The position numbers and the translations under genes are program-made. Source: Exiguobacterium acetylicum (GTDB lineage Bacteria; Bacillota; Bacilli; Exiguobacteriales; Exiguobacteriaceae). From it: DNA of 64,000 nucleotides. Of this stretch, positions 55,967 through 64,000 are shown one piece after another. The stretch covers positions 2,196,001 through 2,260,000 of the forward strand of contig NZ_CP081878.1 of assembly GCF_022170825.1 (NCBI RefSeq), given 5' to 3'. The notes beneath the pieces were generated by a model. That model did no database searches and was not told where the DNA came from. It worked only from the letters and a program-made list of their open reading frames with translations. Each line of letters opens with the position of its first letter. The first letter of the stretch is position 1.

Positions 55967-57013
55967 TCACCCCGATATGTACGGCGTTGCAGCAGATGCT
56001 GGAATCAATCCTCGGCTAACGAGGTCCTGCAACGCCATTTGCATCGTCTGCATGCCATATTGTTTACCTGTCTGTAAGACAGATTGAATCTGATATTCCT
56101 TACCGGTCCGAATTAAGTTTGAAACGGCTGGTGTATCGACCATGATTTCAAGTGCCGCGACACGCCCTGTTCCGTCCGTACGGGGCATCAGTCGTTGCGA
56201 GATAACGCCAGCCAGGACGTTCGCTAGCTGAGCCCGAATCTGGTCTTGTTGCTCTGACGGGAAAACATCAATGATCCGACTAACCGTTGAGGCAGCCGTC
56301 GACGTATGGACCGTTGCGAAGACGAGGTGACCGGTTTCAGCAGCCGTAACGGCAGTTGCAATCGTCTCAAGATCTCGCATCTCACCGAGCAAGATGACAT
56401 CCGGATCCTGACGAAGTGCCGACCGTAATCCGGTTGCGAAGCGTGGCGCATCGATTCCAATTTCCCGCTGATCAATCAGACTTTTATGGTGACTATGTAA
56501 GTATTCGATCGGATCTTCAAGTGTGATGATTCGTTTATACATCGTCTGATTGATTTCATTGATCATCGCTGCGAGCGTCGTTGACTTTCCAGATCCGGTT
56601 GGACCAGTCACAAGAATCAAGCCGTGCGGTTTCGTCAAAAAACGTTTCAGAACAGGAGGCAGTGCTAATTGTTCAAGCGTCGGCACTTCCGTCGGGATCG
56701 TTCGAAAAGCCATCGATAATGCGCCCCGTTGATAAAAACAGTTGACCCGGTACCGAGCGACGCCCGGTACTCCAAACGAAAAATCAATGTCCCGATCTTG
56801 CTTTAACTGTTGATACATCTCGTCTGTAATCAAGGAGCGAACGAATCCATCAATGATGACGGGCTTCATTTTTTCCGTACCAAACGGGGCTAACGTTCCA
56901 TTGATTCGAAAAACAGGTGGCGACCCCGCCGTAATATGGACATCGGATGCATCTCGTTCTTTGGAGGAACGTAATATGTCCTCGATTTGCGCACGTTCAA
57001 TCGTACTGTTCAT
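55967..57013 (-). CDS. pilT: Pilus retraction ATPase PilT
   Basis: 348 residues. The PAS-like N-terminal domain has ASDVHITAGSPPVFRINGTL. Walker A LVTGPTGSGKSTTLA is near 135, the Asp box and His box follow (ILLGEMRDLETI, TGHLVFATVHT), and the C-terminal NLIRTGKEYQI matches the PilT AIRNLIRE element that distinguishes retraction from extension ATPases. Its presence predicts twitching motility or retraction-dependent DNA uptake. It overlaps pilB by 4 nt. Confidence 0.94.
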   Translation of the reverse strand: MNSTIERAQIEDILRSSKERDASDVHITAGSPPVFRINGTLAPFGTEKMKPVIIDGFVRSLITDEMYQQLKQDRDIDFSFGVPGVARYRVNCFYQRGALSMAFRTIPTEVPTLEQLALPPVLKRFLTKPHGLILVTGPTGSGKSTTLAAMINEINQTMYKRIITLEDPIEYLHSHHKSLIDQREIGIDAPRFATGLRSALRQDPDVILLGEMRDLETIATAVTAAETGHLVFATVHTSTAASTVSRIIDVFPSEQQDQIRAQLANVLAGVISQRLMPRTDGTGRVAALEIMVDTPAVSNLIRTGKEYQIQSVLQTGKQYGMQTMQMALQDLVSRGLIPASAATPYISG

Positions 57014-58674
57014 TCAGAAATCACCGTCCGTAATATTTCTTCTGTCGTCGTGATGCCTTGTGCTACTTTCGATAACCCATCTGCGAGTAAAAAACGTTGT
57101 CCTTGTGATTTGACATGAGCGGTAATTTCGCCCTCTGTCGATTGGTTCATGATCATCCGCCGCAAGACTTCATCAATCATGATCACTTCCTGAATCGCGA
57201 CACGTCCACGGTAACCTGTCATGTTACATGACGGACAACCGCGTCCCCGCATGACTGTCGTCGCCTCGATTTCTTCTTGATCAAACAATTCCTGTTCTCG
57301 CTTCGAGATTGGATGCACTTCTCCACAATCGCGACAAACTCGACGAACGAGTCGTTGTGCAATCAAACCACTGACGGATGCCGCAACAAGGAACGGTTCA
57401 ACACCCATATCGATTAATCGGGTGATTGAACTGACGGCAGAGTTCGTGTGTAAAGTTGAAAGGACAAGGTGCCCTGTCAGCGAGGCACGAATTGAAATCT
57501 CCGCTGTCTCAATGTCTCGAATCTCTCCGACCATGACGACGTTTGGATCTTGACGGAGAATCGAGCGAAGACCACTTGCAAACGTCAGACCAATCTTCGC
57601 ATTGACTTGCACCTGATTGATGCCGTCAACTTGGTACTCGACTGGGTCTTCAACGGTGATGATATTGCGTGACTCATCATTCAATTCATTCAACGCTGCA
57701 TATAACGTCGAGGATTTCCCGGAACCGGTTGGACCGGTAATCAAAATAATCCCGTTTGGACGCTTCAGCATATCTCTGAATTGTGATTCGTTACGCGAAC
57801 TAAAGCCGATTTTTGAGATTGAGATATTCGAGTTCGAGCTGTCGAGAATCCGAATGACGACCTTTTCGCCGTAAACGGTCGGTAAGGTTGAAACCCGGAA
57901 GTCATACGGCAAACCATTGAAGACGTACTTGATTCGTCCATCTTGCGGTAAACGGGATTCTGTAATATCAAGTTCACTCATGACTTTGATTCGTGTCGTC
58001 AAGATGTTTTGTACTTGTTTTGGATAGTTGTTTTCCGTCCGAAGTTCACCATCAATCCGAATCCGAATCGTCATCGACGATTCCTGCGGATCCATGTGAA
58101 TATCTGACGCACGTTGTGCAATGGCATTTTCAAGAATTTGATTGACGAGACGAATGACAGGCGCCTCTTCTCGATTCACGACGTCAGCAATCTGTTCATT
58201 CGTCATGACGTCGTCCGACTCAAGCAACTCTCGTAATGAGGAATCAATGTCGTAATACTTTAAAATCGTTCGTCTGACTTCTTCACGTGTAGCAATTCCG
58301 ACATCAATCAATAGACCGGTTTGCATCCGTAAGTCATCAATGGCAATCAAGTCCAAAGGATCAGCCATCGCAATGAATAGCCGGTTCCCTTCACGATAAA
58401 TCGGAACAAGATTGTGGCGCTGAGCTAAGTCTTTTGAGATCAATTTCGTGACAGCGACATCTACCGGGTAGTTATATAACTGAATGATTGGAATGTTAAG
58501 TTGATGATGTAAGGCTTCCAATAGTTGTTGTTCCGTCAAATGACCTAATCGTAAAAGGGCATCTCCTAATTTTTCAGTCGAACGTTTGACGGTCAACGCT
58601 TCATTCACTTGCGCTTCTGTCACGACACTCTCTTCAATTAACATTTCACCCAATCGCTTTCGCTTCATTGCCAT
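57010..58674 (-). CDS. pilB: Pilus extension ATPase PilB (GspE family)
   Basis: 554 residues. The N-terminal GspE-N domain (KRLGEMLIEESVVTEAQVNEAL, about 1-150) may bind c-di-GMP in relatives. The ATPase core has RASDIHMDPQESS, Walker A LITGPTGSGKSSTLYA near 322, MVGEIRDIETAEI, and TGHLVLSTLHTNSAVSS. The zinc tetracysteine CRDC...CPSC typical of PilB lies at about 450-485. It powers pilus polymerisation. Confidence 0.95.
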   Translation of the reverse strand: MAMKRKRLGEMLIEESVVTEAQVNEALTVKRSTEKLGDALLRLGHLTEQQLLEALHHQLNIPIIQLYNYPVDVAVTKLISKDLAQRHNLVPIYREGNRLFIAMADPLDLIAIDDLRMQTGLLIDVGIATREEVRRTILKYYDIDSSLRELLESDDVMTNEQIADVVNREEAPVIRLVNQILENAIAQRASDIHMDPQESSMTIRIRIDGELRTENNYPKQVQNILTTRIKVMSELDITESRLPQDGRIKYVFNGLPYDFRVSTLPTVYGEKVVIRILDSSNSNISISKIGFSSRNESQFRDMLKRPNGIILITGPTGSGKSSTLYAALNELNDESRNIITVEDPVEYQVDGINQVQVNAKIGLTFASGLRSILRQDPNVVMVGEIRDIETAEISIRASLTGHLVLSTLHTNSAVSSITRLIDMGVEPFLVAASVSGLIAQRLVRRVCRDCGEVHPISKREQELFDQEEIEATTVMRGRGCPSCNMTGYRGRVAIQEVIMIDEVLRRMIMNQSTEGEITAHVKSQGQRFLLADGLSKVAQGITTTEEILRTVISE

Positions 58675-58682
58675 TTAAATCG

Positions 58683-58997
58683 TCATCCTTCCGCGTGCCA
58701 TGTTTCTTCTGCTTCTAACACATCCGGTCGTTGTTTCTTTTCATCAATCACACTCGTCACAGCAGCCGTGATCACGCACAACATGAAAATTCCAACCGGT
58801 ACGATTGGATTCGTCATCCAATCAAGTTGAATACTGAAATAAATCAATGTCACGATGACAATCGTTGCTATCGATAAAATTGCTTTAGCTGCCATTGAAG
58901 TGACATATGGAATGTTAACGGCAAACATTAAGCCACATACAATCGTAGCGAGACCGATGATGATACCTAATTCAATCGCAATCGTCGTCCAATTCAT
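58683..58997 (-). CDS. Small membrane protein of 104 residues in the pilus operon
   Basis: Three hydrophobic helices (about 5-28, 36-57, 66-86) are separated by very short loops, ending with a charged tail RPDVLEAEETWHAEG. AAAGGGGAAAT lies upstream of the ATG at 58997. A longer frame upstream is rich in His, Gln and Arg and is the shadow of the neighbouring gene's acidic tail, so I exclude it. I do not recognise the family. Its position 16 nt after the 452-residue gene and 8 nt before pilB suggests a pilus-associated membrane factor. Confidence 0.8.
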   Translation of the reverse strand: MNWTTIAIELGIIIGLATIVCGLMFAVNIPYVTSMAAKAILSIATIVIVTLIYFSIQLDWMTNPIVPVGIFMLCVITAAVTSVIDEKKQRPDVLEAEETWHAEG

Positions 58998-59013
58998 CGC
59001 TATTTCCCCTTTC

Positions 59014-60372
59014 TTAGCCGACAGGTTCACCAGTCGTTTCGTCATCGACTGGTGACGCTGGGTCGCCTGTCTCATCACTACTCGGAGATGTTGGTGATGT
59101 CGGATTATCCGGTGTCGTTGGTGATTCTGGCGTATCCACAGTCGTATTTGGTTCCGTCGTGTCAGTTGCTGGCGTGTCTGTAGATGGTGTATCTGTAGAT
59201 GGTTCTGTCGTATTCGTTCCGCCATCGTCTGTTGTTTCATCAACTGGTGGTGTCACTGGTACAGGTTCAGCTTGATTACTTTTTGTGACGATTGCAGGAA
59301 TCGCTGCGTAAAAGTCAAGCGCTAGCAATTGTTTCTTTTCGCCTTTCACTGACTTCACGACACGATAGACCTCAATTGATTTTCCGTCTTCACCCGCTTG
59401 TGTGTCGCTTGTTGATCCCGCTGTCAATGTTGACGAGTAACGTGTGATCGTCCGATAAGGAATCGTTTTTTCTCCTTCTAAGACAGTGGTGACCGTCTCT
59501 TTGAATGGCGTTCCACGAAGTTCCAACGTGACGTCACTGCCGTTTTGAACTGCGACCAGTCGATACGACACGGCTTGTGTGTTGCGGACGGCGAAGTCTG
59601 TTTTTTCATCGATTCGTACATCATAGCCGAGTGTGATCCCGTCTGGTAACGTACTGTGTGGCATCCGTTCCACAATCTCAAACGGTGTTTTTGCAAACAA
59701 TTCATACAATTTACTACCGACGTAGGATCCTGCTACAGCGTCCATGCCGTATGTCTTAACGTTCATCAGTTGACCTGCTTTAATCTCGACGTTTGCCATC
59801 GCAGTGATCATTTGCTCTTCAGCAGCAGAACGTGTCGTAAATGCGACGCTTGAGACGACTGTTTCAGAAGTATCCGACGTCGTGTCTGTTTCAGCTGGAT
59901 CATAATTGCCTTCAGCTAACGTCTTACTTGTTTTAATTAACCATCCTTCAAATGCTTGTTTTTGTTCCGCTGTATAACTAATCGGTTGCGACGCTAAATA
60001 ACTTTCTAAATTCACTTTTTCAATTCGGACAACCAAATCGCCACCTTTTTTCAAAGATGCTTTTTTGACGGCCGTCGCAACGTCAATTGCTACGACATTC
60101 GTTGGAATCGGTGTCGTTTCTTCCCCGGTCCCGGTCGTCAGTGGTGTCTTCTTCGTCCATTCTGTCACTGCTTTTTCCACAGTTGACTTCGCTTCGTTAC
60201 GCTCCATACCACTAACGGGTACAGATCCGATTCGTGCCGTTTCCGAAAACGTTGTAGTTTCTGTCGCTTTGCCAGTAAATGAAATCAAGGCAAACGAAGG
60301 GACATAGATGAGGGCGACGAGTAAAACGAGTAAAAGAGTATGTACAGCAAAACGCTTAAAGTTAATCATCAT
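59014..60372 (-). CDS. Membrane-anchored surface protein with low-complexity Thr/Pro tail
   Basis: 452 residues. One N-terminal signal-anchor helix (about 10-33) is followed by a large extracellular part containing SVPVSGMERNEAKSTVEKAVTEW (similar to the peptidoglycan-binding repeats of YoaR/VanW-type proteins) and SYRLVAVQNGSDVTLELRGTPF (weakly similar to VanW family strands). The last 70 residues are a Thr/Pro/Asp/Ser/Glu-rich stretch with repeats such as PSTDTPSTDTPATDT, suited to spanning the cell wall. No LPxTG sorting signal is visible. As first gene of the pilus operon it may dock the machine to the wall. Family assignment is tentative. Confidence 0.75.
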   Translation of the reverse strand: MMINFKRFAVHTLLLVLLVALIYVPSFALISFTGKATETTTFSETARIGSVPVSGMERNEAKSTVEKAVTEWTKKTPLTTGTGEETTPIPTNVVAIDVATAVKKASLKKGGDLVVRIEKVNLESYLASQPISYTAEQKQAFEGWLIKTSKTLAEGNYDPAETDTTSDTSETVVSSVAFTTRSAAEEQMITAMANVEIKAGQLMNVKTYGMDAVAGSYVGSKLYELFAKTPFEIVERMPHSTLPDGITLGYDVRIDEKTDFAVRNTQAVSYRLVAVQNGSDVTLELRGTPFKETVTTVLEGEKTIPYRTITRYSSTLTAGSTSDTQAGEDGKSIEVYRVVKSVKGEKKQLLALDFYAAIPAIVTKSNQAEPVPVTPPVDETTDDGGTNTTEPSTDTPSTDTPATDTTEPNTTVDTPESPTTPDNPTSPTSPSSDETGDPASPVDDETTGEPVG

Positions 60373-60531
60373 CTGTTTCCTTTCTGTATCAATTAATCAT
60401 TTCAGGTATCTAGTATTTCCATTATAATGAATGAATAAGTGAAAGCGTAGCCTTTTCCTTACATATACTGTTTTCTTTTGCATTTTAAAAATATGTGGCA
60501 TTATATCTATTCTTCAAAAGGAGTTCATTTC

Positions 60532-61026
60532 ATGGTTCAGAAAGAAAGCGGATTTTCTTTAATTGAGGTACTCGTCAGCGTCGTTATCTTGTCGATTGTA
60601 TCGATTGCCTTAATCAGTATCTTTTCTCAATCTTTACGTTCAAGCCACTCGAGTATGGATGAGACGACAGCGGCCAATCTTACTTCCTATGCGGCTTCTT
60701 ACTTACAGCGGGAAACACTCGTCAAGACCTCTCCCCTGTACTTCAATCAATTGAAGACACAGGTCGGAAAAGATACATTTGATATCTGTCCATCTAGTGA
60801 TTCGAATGTAGCCATCTGTAATCAAGTATTCGCGCCTGTCATCAACGGAACACAATACCGAATCAACCTACAAGTTAATTCAACTACAAGTAACGATCCT
60901 CGCTTACTAAACACCACCTTTACAATCAAACAGGATCAATCGAATGATATTCTATTTTCCTTAAAAGGAGTCTTAAGTAATGAACAGCTTAATCAAGAAT
61001 TTCCGTTTGATTTATCGGCGCGATGA
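60532..61026 (+). CDS. Minor prepilin, PilV-like
   Basis: 164 residues. The short leader MVQKESG precedes FSLIEVLVSVVILSIVSIALI, with Glu at +5. The globular part has a cysteine pair (DICPSSDSNVAICNQ) likely to form a disulfide. AAAGGAG precedes the ATG at 60532; the frame upstream lacks a ribosome site. It is the first of three plus-strand pilin genes, divergent from the main pilus operon, and overlaps the second by 47 nt. Confidence 0.88.
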   Translation: MVQKESGFSLIEVLVSVVILSIVSIALISIFSQSLRSSHSSMDETTAANLTSYAASYLQRETLVKTSPLYFNQLKTQVGKDTFDICPSSDSNVAICNQVFAPVINGTQYRINLQVNSTTSNDPRLLNTTFTIKQDQSNDILFSLKGVLSNEQLNQEFPFDLSAR

Positions 61027-61567
61027 AGGCTTGTCACTGGTTGAGATTTTAGTCAGTATCGTCATTGCATCGATACTGAGTGCGGTCGTTTTAACCGTTT
61101 TCCTACTTGGTGCAAAAAGTTTTAAGGAAACGGATGCCATCAGTGACGTTCGAACGGAGGCGGATATCATGATTAGTTCCGTCTTATCTGATATTACGAC
61201 GAGTGGTTACGATTTCGTACGATTGAGCGAAGACGGTCAGACGTTATCGCTCTATGACGCAACCCCGTTAAATGTCGATCCCGACTCTGGCTTGCTCGTT
61301 CGGATCAATGACCAAAACATGATCATGAATCCAAATCCGATCAAAGTGCTTCGCTTTGGTGAAGGGGCACTGACATTGACTGATCGAGAAGACGAGTTAC
61401 TGTTATCGAATACTGGTGATGCTTCTCAGTTTCGGATCAAAAAGGCGACTCCGATGACAATCAATGGTGTCACCTATTACCAGCACGGAATATTAGAAAT
61501 TTCTTTAAAAATTCAATCCACACAAGAAGAGAAATTACTTTCCCTTCAAAGTGGTATCGGCTTCTAG
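60980..61567 (+). CDS. Minor prepilin, PilW-like
   Basis: 195 residues. The leader MNSLIKNFRLIYRRDEG precedes LSLVEILVSIVIASILSAVVLTVFL with Glu at +5. The remainder is beta-rich without cysteines (FVRLSEDGQTLSLYD, ALTLTDREDELLLSN). AAAAGGAG lies upstream of the ATG, inside the end of the previous gene, so the 47-nt overlap is real and the genes are coupled. PilW-like is inferred from length and order. Confidence 0.85.
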   Translation: MNSLIKNFRLIYRRDEGLSLVEILVSIVIASILSAVVLTVFLLGAKSFKETDAISDVRTEADIMISSVLSDITTSGYDFVRLSEDGQTLSLYDATPLNVDPDSGLLVRINDQNMIMNPNPIKVLRFGEGALTLTDREDELLLSNTGDASQFRIKKATPMTINGVTYYQHGILEISLKIQSTQEEKLLSLQSGIGF

Positions 61568-61583
61568 AGGTGAAATATTAACT

Positions 61584-63293
61584 ATGAAAAAACAAGAAGG
61601 CTATACTTTGATTTTTGTTCTCGTCACACTAGCAGTCGTCTCAACACTTGCACTTGTCGTCATCGGTATTAATCTGCAGACGAAACGCTCTACAGAAATT
61701 CGAAAAACAGAAGTCTCCATCTCTTATGAAGCACGTTCGTTACTGAATGAAGGAGTTGCGAAACTATACAATACCTTTCCGACGACACGTCCTGTCTCAG
61801 CTGATTTTAAACAACAACTAGAACAATTGATGTATACACCGAACACGACAACACCCGTTACATACGAAAGTCTCTTAAAAAAAGGGACACAGTCGATCGG
61901 AACGTATCAATATAAACTCGTGACTTCAGCAAATGCATCAGTAAAAGATCTCGACAACGTCAAGATCGTCGAAATCACAGCCATCGTCTCTTCTCATATT
62001 TCAGATCAACCGGAATTGAAACGAACGTATACGCAACGTGTCTCACTCTCGACACTTCCAAGCTTCTTATATCATGTACTCGGCTCGGAAAATCAGTTGA
62101 CTCTTAATGGTGCCCCAAGCATTAAAGGAAATGTCTTTTCGACTAAACCGATTCGCTTATCACAAATTCCGTTATTCGCTTACAAAGGAACTGCTTATTC
62201 GCCATCTATCGCTGGGAACTGGACAGCTAAGCCGATCATCGAAGGCGTCATTAACGTCAGCCCACCAACGCCAAATCCTGCTTTAAAACCGTTTGAGATT
62301 TGTAATACGGCTGATAAGTTCTGTAGCGAATTCGTCTCTTCGTGGCAAGATGCCTCAGAACCCGTCTCCTCATGGCTTAATTCTTCCGAATTGACACGTG
62401 TTGTCTCAACACCGTACGAGTTCTCGTCACTCAACTATCTCTACTCGTTCATCGAGTATTTACATCGACATAACTTACCGATTCAGGAATCAAATATCGC
62501 TACAGCCGATAAACAAATCGATGTAGAAAAACTACGAACTGCATTGCCACAAACAAATGGCATTAAAATTCTTCCGATTACTGCGACAAGCACCGTATTC
62601 GACGAGAGTCTGACCATCGACAATCCGAATGATAATTTGTTCGTCACTAATGCTAGTTATACAACGCCTTTATCAGCAATTTTACTTGATCAAGATATCA
62701 GCTTTTCAGAAAGTCCGATTATTTTAAATGGTAATCTATCGATTCAAAGTGTGCGTACGTTGACGAATCCATTGAAGATTTCTCGCCCTTTGATCGTCAT
62801 CGGAGATTTAAAAATCAGTGGAAATGTAGCGTTTAATACAACGATTTTTGTTCTTGGGAAAACGACGATTGACGACGCAAACATCTCATCGATTGAAAAC
62901 AACTCGATGGTTTTGCTCAGTAAAGGCGAGTTATTGATTAACCGATTTGATAAATTTTCGCAAACGACGAACGAGATTGAAGCCTTTTTATATAGTGATG
63001 CGATGACGAACAATCGCATTTATACCGTTGGATCGAACTTATCGATTTCTGGTGGATTGTTTACGAAAGGTAATTTAACAATCAATACATTCCGTGGTAG
63101 TTTTACGACGACGACTAGTCCAACAGATTTAACAGAGTTCGTTTCCCGGATGCGTAGTTCGAGCGATCGTCAGCAATCACGTCTTCAATTGAATTACGAT
63201 GCCAATATCATTAAAAATCAACTGGCCTCACTTCCCGTAACCGATCGTATTCATCTGTACGTCGAACCACCTCAACGGAAAGATACCCAATAA
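61584..63293 (+). CDS. Large PilX-like minor pilin without Glu5
   Basis: 569 residues. The leader MKKQEG precedes YTLIFVLVTLAVVSTLALVVIG; position +5 is Phe instead of Glu, as in GspK-type tip subunits. After the helix comes a mixed region, then from about 330 a beta-rich segment with repeated turns (LFVTNASYTTPL, PIILNGNLSIQS, LIVIGDLKISGNVAFNTTIFVLGKTTI, GLFTKGNLTINTF) resembling a beta-helix. This suggests a filament-tip adhesin. The ATG at 61584 has AGAGGTG upstream. Confidence 0.83.
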   Translation: MKKQEGYTLIFVLVTLAVVSTLALVVIGINLQTKRSTEIRKTEVSISYEARSLLNEGVAKLYNTFPTTRPVSADFKQQLEQLMYTPNTTTPVTYESLLKKGTQSIGTYQYKLVTSANASVKDLDNVKIVEITAIVSSHISDQPELKRTYTQRVSLSTLPSFLYHVLGSENQLTLNGAPSIKGNVFSTKPIRLSQIPLFAYKGTAYSPSIAGNWTAKPIIEGVINVSPPTPNPALKPFEICNTADKFCSEFVSSWQDASEPVSSWLNSSELTRVVSTPYEFSSLNYLYSFIEYLHRHNLPIQESNIATADKQIDVEKLRTALPQTNGIKILPITATSTVFDESLTIDNPNDNLFVTNASYTTPLSAILLDQDISFSESPIILNGNLSIQSVRTLTNPLKISRPLIVIGDLKISGNVAFNTTIFVLGKTTIDDANISSIENNSMVLLSKGELLINRFDKFSQTTNEIEAFLYSDAMTNNRIYTVGSNLSISGGLFTKGNLTINTFRGSFTTTTSPTDLTEFVSRMRSSSDRQQSRLQLNYDANIIKNQLASLPVTDRIHLYVEPPQRKDTQ

Positions 63294-63326
63294 AAAACAC
63301 ACAGCTGCGACTGTGTGTTTTCGTTT
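63294..63326. terminator. Bidirectional terminator between the minor pilin and Ig-like genes
   Basis: AAAAAACACACAG-CTGCGA-CTGTGTGTTTTCGTTTT serves both convergent genes. Confidence 0.85.
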
Positions 63327-64000
63327 TAATATAAATCACTTGTATTGATTTGCGTCGGATCCTCATAAACGAGTACTTTGAAGCGAACGGACAGATCACT
63401 ACCGTTCACTTGTTTCGGTTGTAACTGATCCACTGGAGATGTTTTCGAATCATTATCCGTGTCAATTTTGACCGTTTCAAGAGCTGTCAACCGGACATAA
63501 ACTTTTCCACGTGATTTCCCTTTAATCATCGGTCGATTAGCGGTATTCGATGGTACGATTTCAATCGCATCCGTATCGCCTGATTCAATCGTTAAACGAT
63601 AACCAGAAAACCATGTCGGAATGGCGTTACTTCCTGCTTGATCCCGGAATCCATACAGAGGTGTTGCATTCGAGCCAACTTGAACTTTCAACTCGTTTGC
63701 ACTTAATGAAACTCCATCTTCAATGATCTTCAGTTTCTTCTCGACAGTACTGCCGGAGAAATCTTTTAGTCCAATCGTCACCGTGACTTCATTGGCACTT
63801 GCTTTAGCATTCAAAGGTACCGTAAATAAATTCGTCGGTGAGGTAACAGGAAGAGCCGCAGGAAGTGATGACGTAACCGTGTACGTGAATGGTTTAGTCG
63901 GTGTGAACGATTGATTCTCTTGTGTCACAAGACGAAATGCAAGGGTATCCGATTGATTTACTTTGATCTCCTTTTTCAAGGAATCGGCAAATGATCCCGC
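63326..64000 (-). CDS. Ig-like domain surface protein, partial (N-terminus outside window)
   Basis: At least 225 residues; the frame is open through the right edge, so only the C-terminal part is visible. It consists of beta-sandwich-like stretches: PFTYTVTSSLPAALPVTSPTN, EVTVTIGLKDFSGSTVEKKLKI, SLSANELKVQVGSNATPLYG and GKSRGKVYVRLTALE, resembling bacterial Ig-like repeats. A polar C-terminus (SPVDQLQPKQVNGSD...INTSDLY) follows with no sorting motif. It is probably secreted. It is convergent with the minor pilin operon. I cannot name the family. Confidence 0.65.
   Translation of the reverse strand, partial: AGSFADSLKKEIKVNQSDTLAFRLVTQENQSFTPTKPFTYTVTSSLPAALPVTSPTNLFTVPLNAKASANEVTVTIGLKDFSGSTVEKKLKIIEDGVSLSANELKVQVGSNATPLYGFRDQAGSNAIPTWFSGYRLTIESGDTDAIEIVPSNTANRPMIKGKSRGKVYVRLTALETVKIDTDNDSKTSPVDQLQPKQVNGSDLSVRFKVLVYEDPTQINTSDLY

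Noticed and set aside
59080-59215. Short direct repeats as a possible CRISPR or minisatellite
   Set aside because: The repeats are coding for the Thr/Pro/Asp tail of the surface protein; there are no regular spacers.
58998-59243. 82-residue upstream extension of the small membrane protein
   Set aside because: Composed mostly of His, Gln and Arg because it reads the neighbouring Thr/Pro/Asp-rich tail in another frame; the internal ATG has a proper ribosome site.

Overview
The window reads as chromosomal core DNA of a non-spore-forming Bacillales-type Firmicute, most likely an Exiguobacterium. This is inferred from gene order and protein character, not from a database match. Most genes lie on the minus strand. 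Their order follows Bacillus subtilis over long stretches: greA-udk-trmR-mltG, ruvX-ireB-alaS-recD2, yrrB-mnmA-iscS-cymR, tcdA-6S RNA, aspS-hisS, dtd-relA-apt-recJ-secF/secD-yajC-tgt-queA-ruvB-ruvA, nadA-nadC-nadB with divergent nifS-niaR, obg-spo0B-rpmA-prp-rplU, and minD-minC-mreDCB-radC-maf. I found no rRNA, tRNA, insertion sequence, prophage or CRISPR array.

Region by region (the minus-strand genes are transcribed right to left). Positions 1-14149 carry a partial mtnN, greA, udk, trmR, mltG, two tandem DUF1292 genes, ruvX, ireB, alaS behind a T-box, recD2, a plus-strand VOC gene, a TPR gene, mnmA, iscS and cymR. Positions 14150-22163 carry rarA (plus), tcdA, a 6S RNA, a DASH-type photolyase homologue, a 39-residue small protein (plus), a 3-methyladenine glycosylase, and aspS/hisS behind a T-box whose specifier looks like an Asp codon. 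Positions 22160-34354 carry dtd, relA, apt, recJ, secF/secD as separate genes, yajC, tgt, queA and ruvBA. Positions 34517-39630 hold NAD synthesis and its regulator. Positions 39632-46850 hold a CNNM/CorC membrane protein, obg, a spo0B-like gene, ribosomal L27/L21 with the Prp protease, an RNase E/G homologue and minDC. Positions 46854-50700 hold mreDCB, radC and maf.

The most distinctive part is 50808-64000, a type IV pilus locus where B. subtilis has comC and spoIIB. On the minus strand lie a 452-residue membrane-anchored protein, a 104-residue membrane protein, pilB, pilT, pilC, a major-pilin-like gene with its own promoter and terminator, the prepilin peptidase, a fused pilM-pilN and pilO. 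On the plus strand lie three overlapping minor-pilin genes, the last of which lacks Glu5 and carries a large beta-rich C-terminal region. A truncated Ig-like surface protein runs off the right edge.

The genes group by task. Translation quality and tRNA modification: alaS, aspS, hisS, dtd, mnmA, tgt, queA, tcdA, trmR. DNA repair and recombination: recD2, rarA, recJ, ruvAB, ruvX, radC, the photolyase homologue and the glycosylase. Cell shape and division: mreBCD, minCD, mltG. Stringent response and growth control: relA, 6S RNA, the T-boxes. De novo NAD synthesis: nadABC, nifS, niaR. Surface filament assembly: pil.
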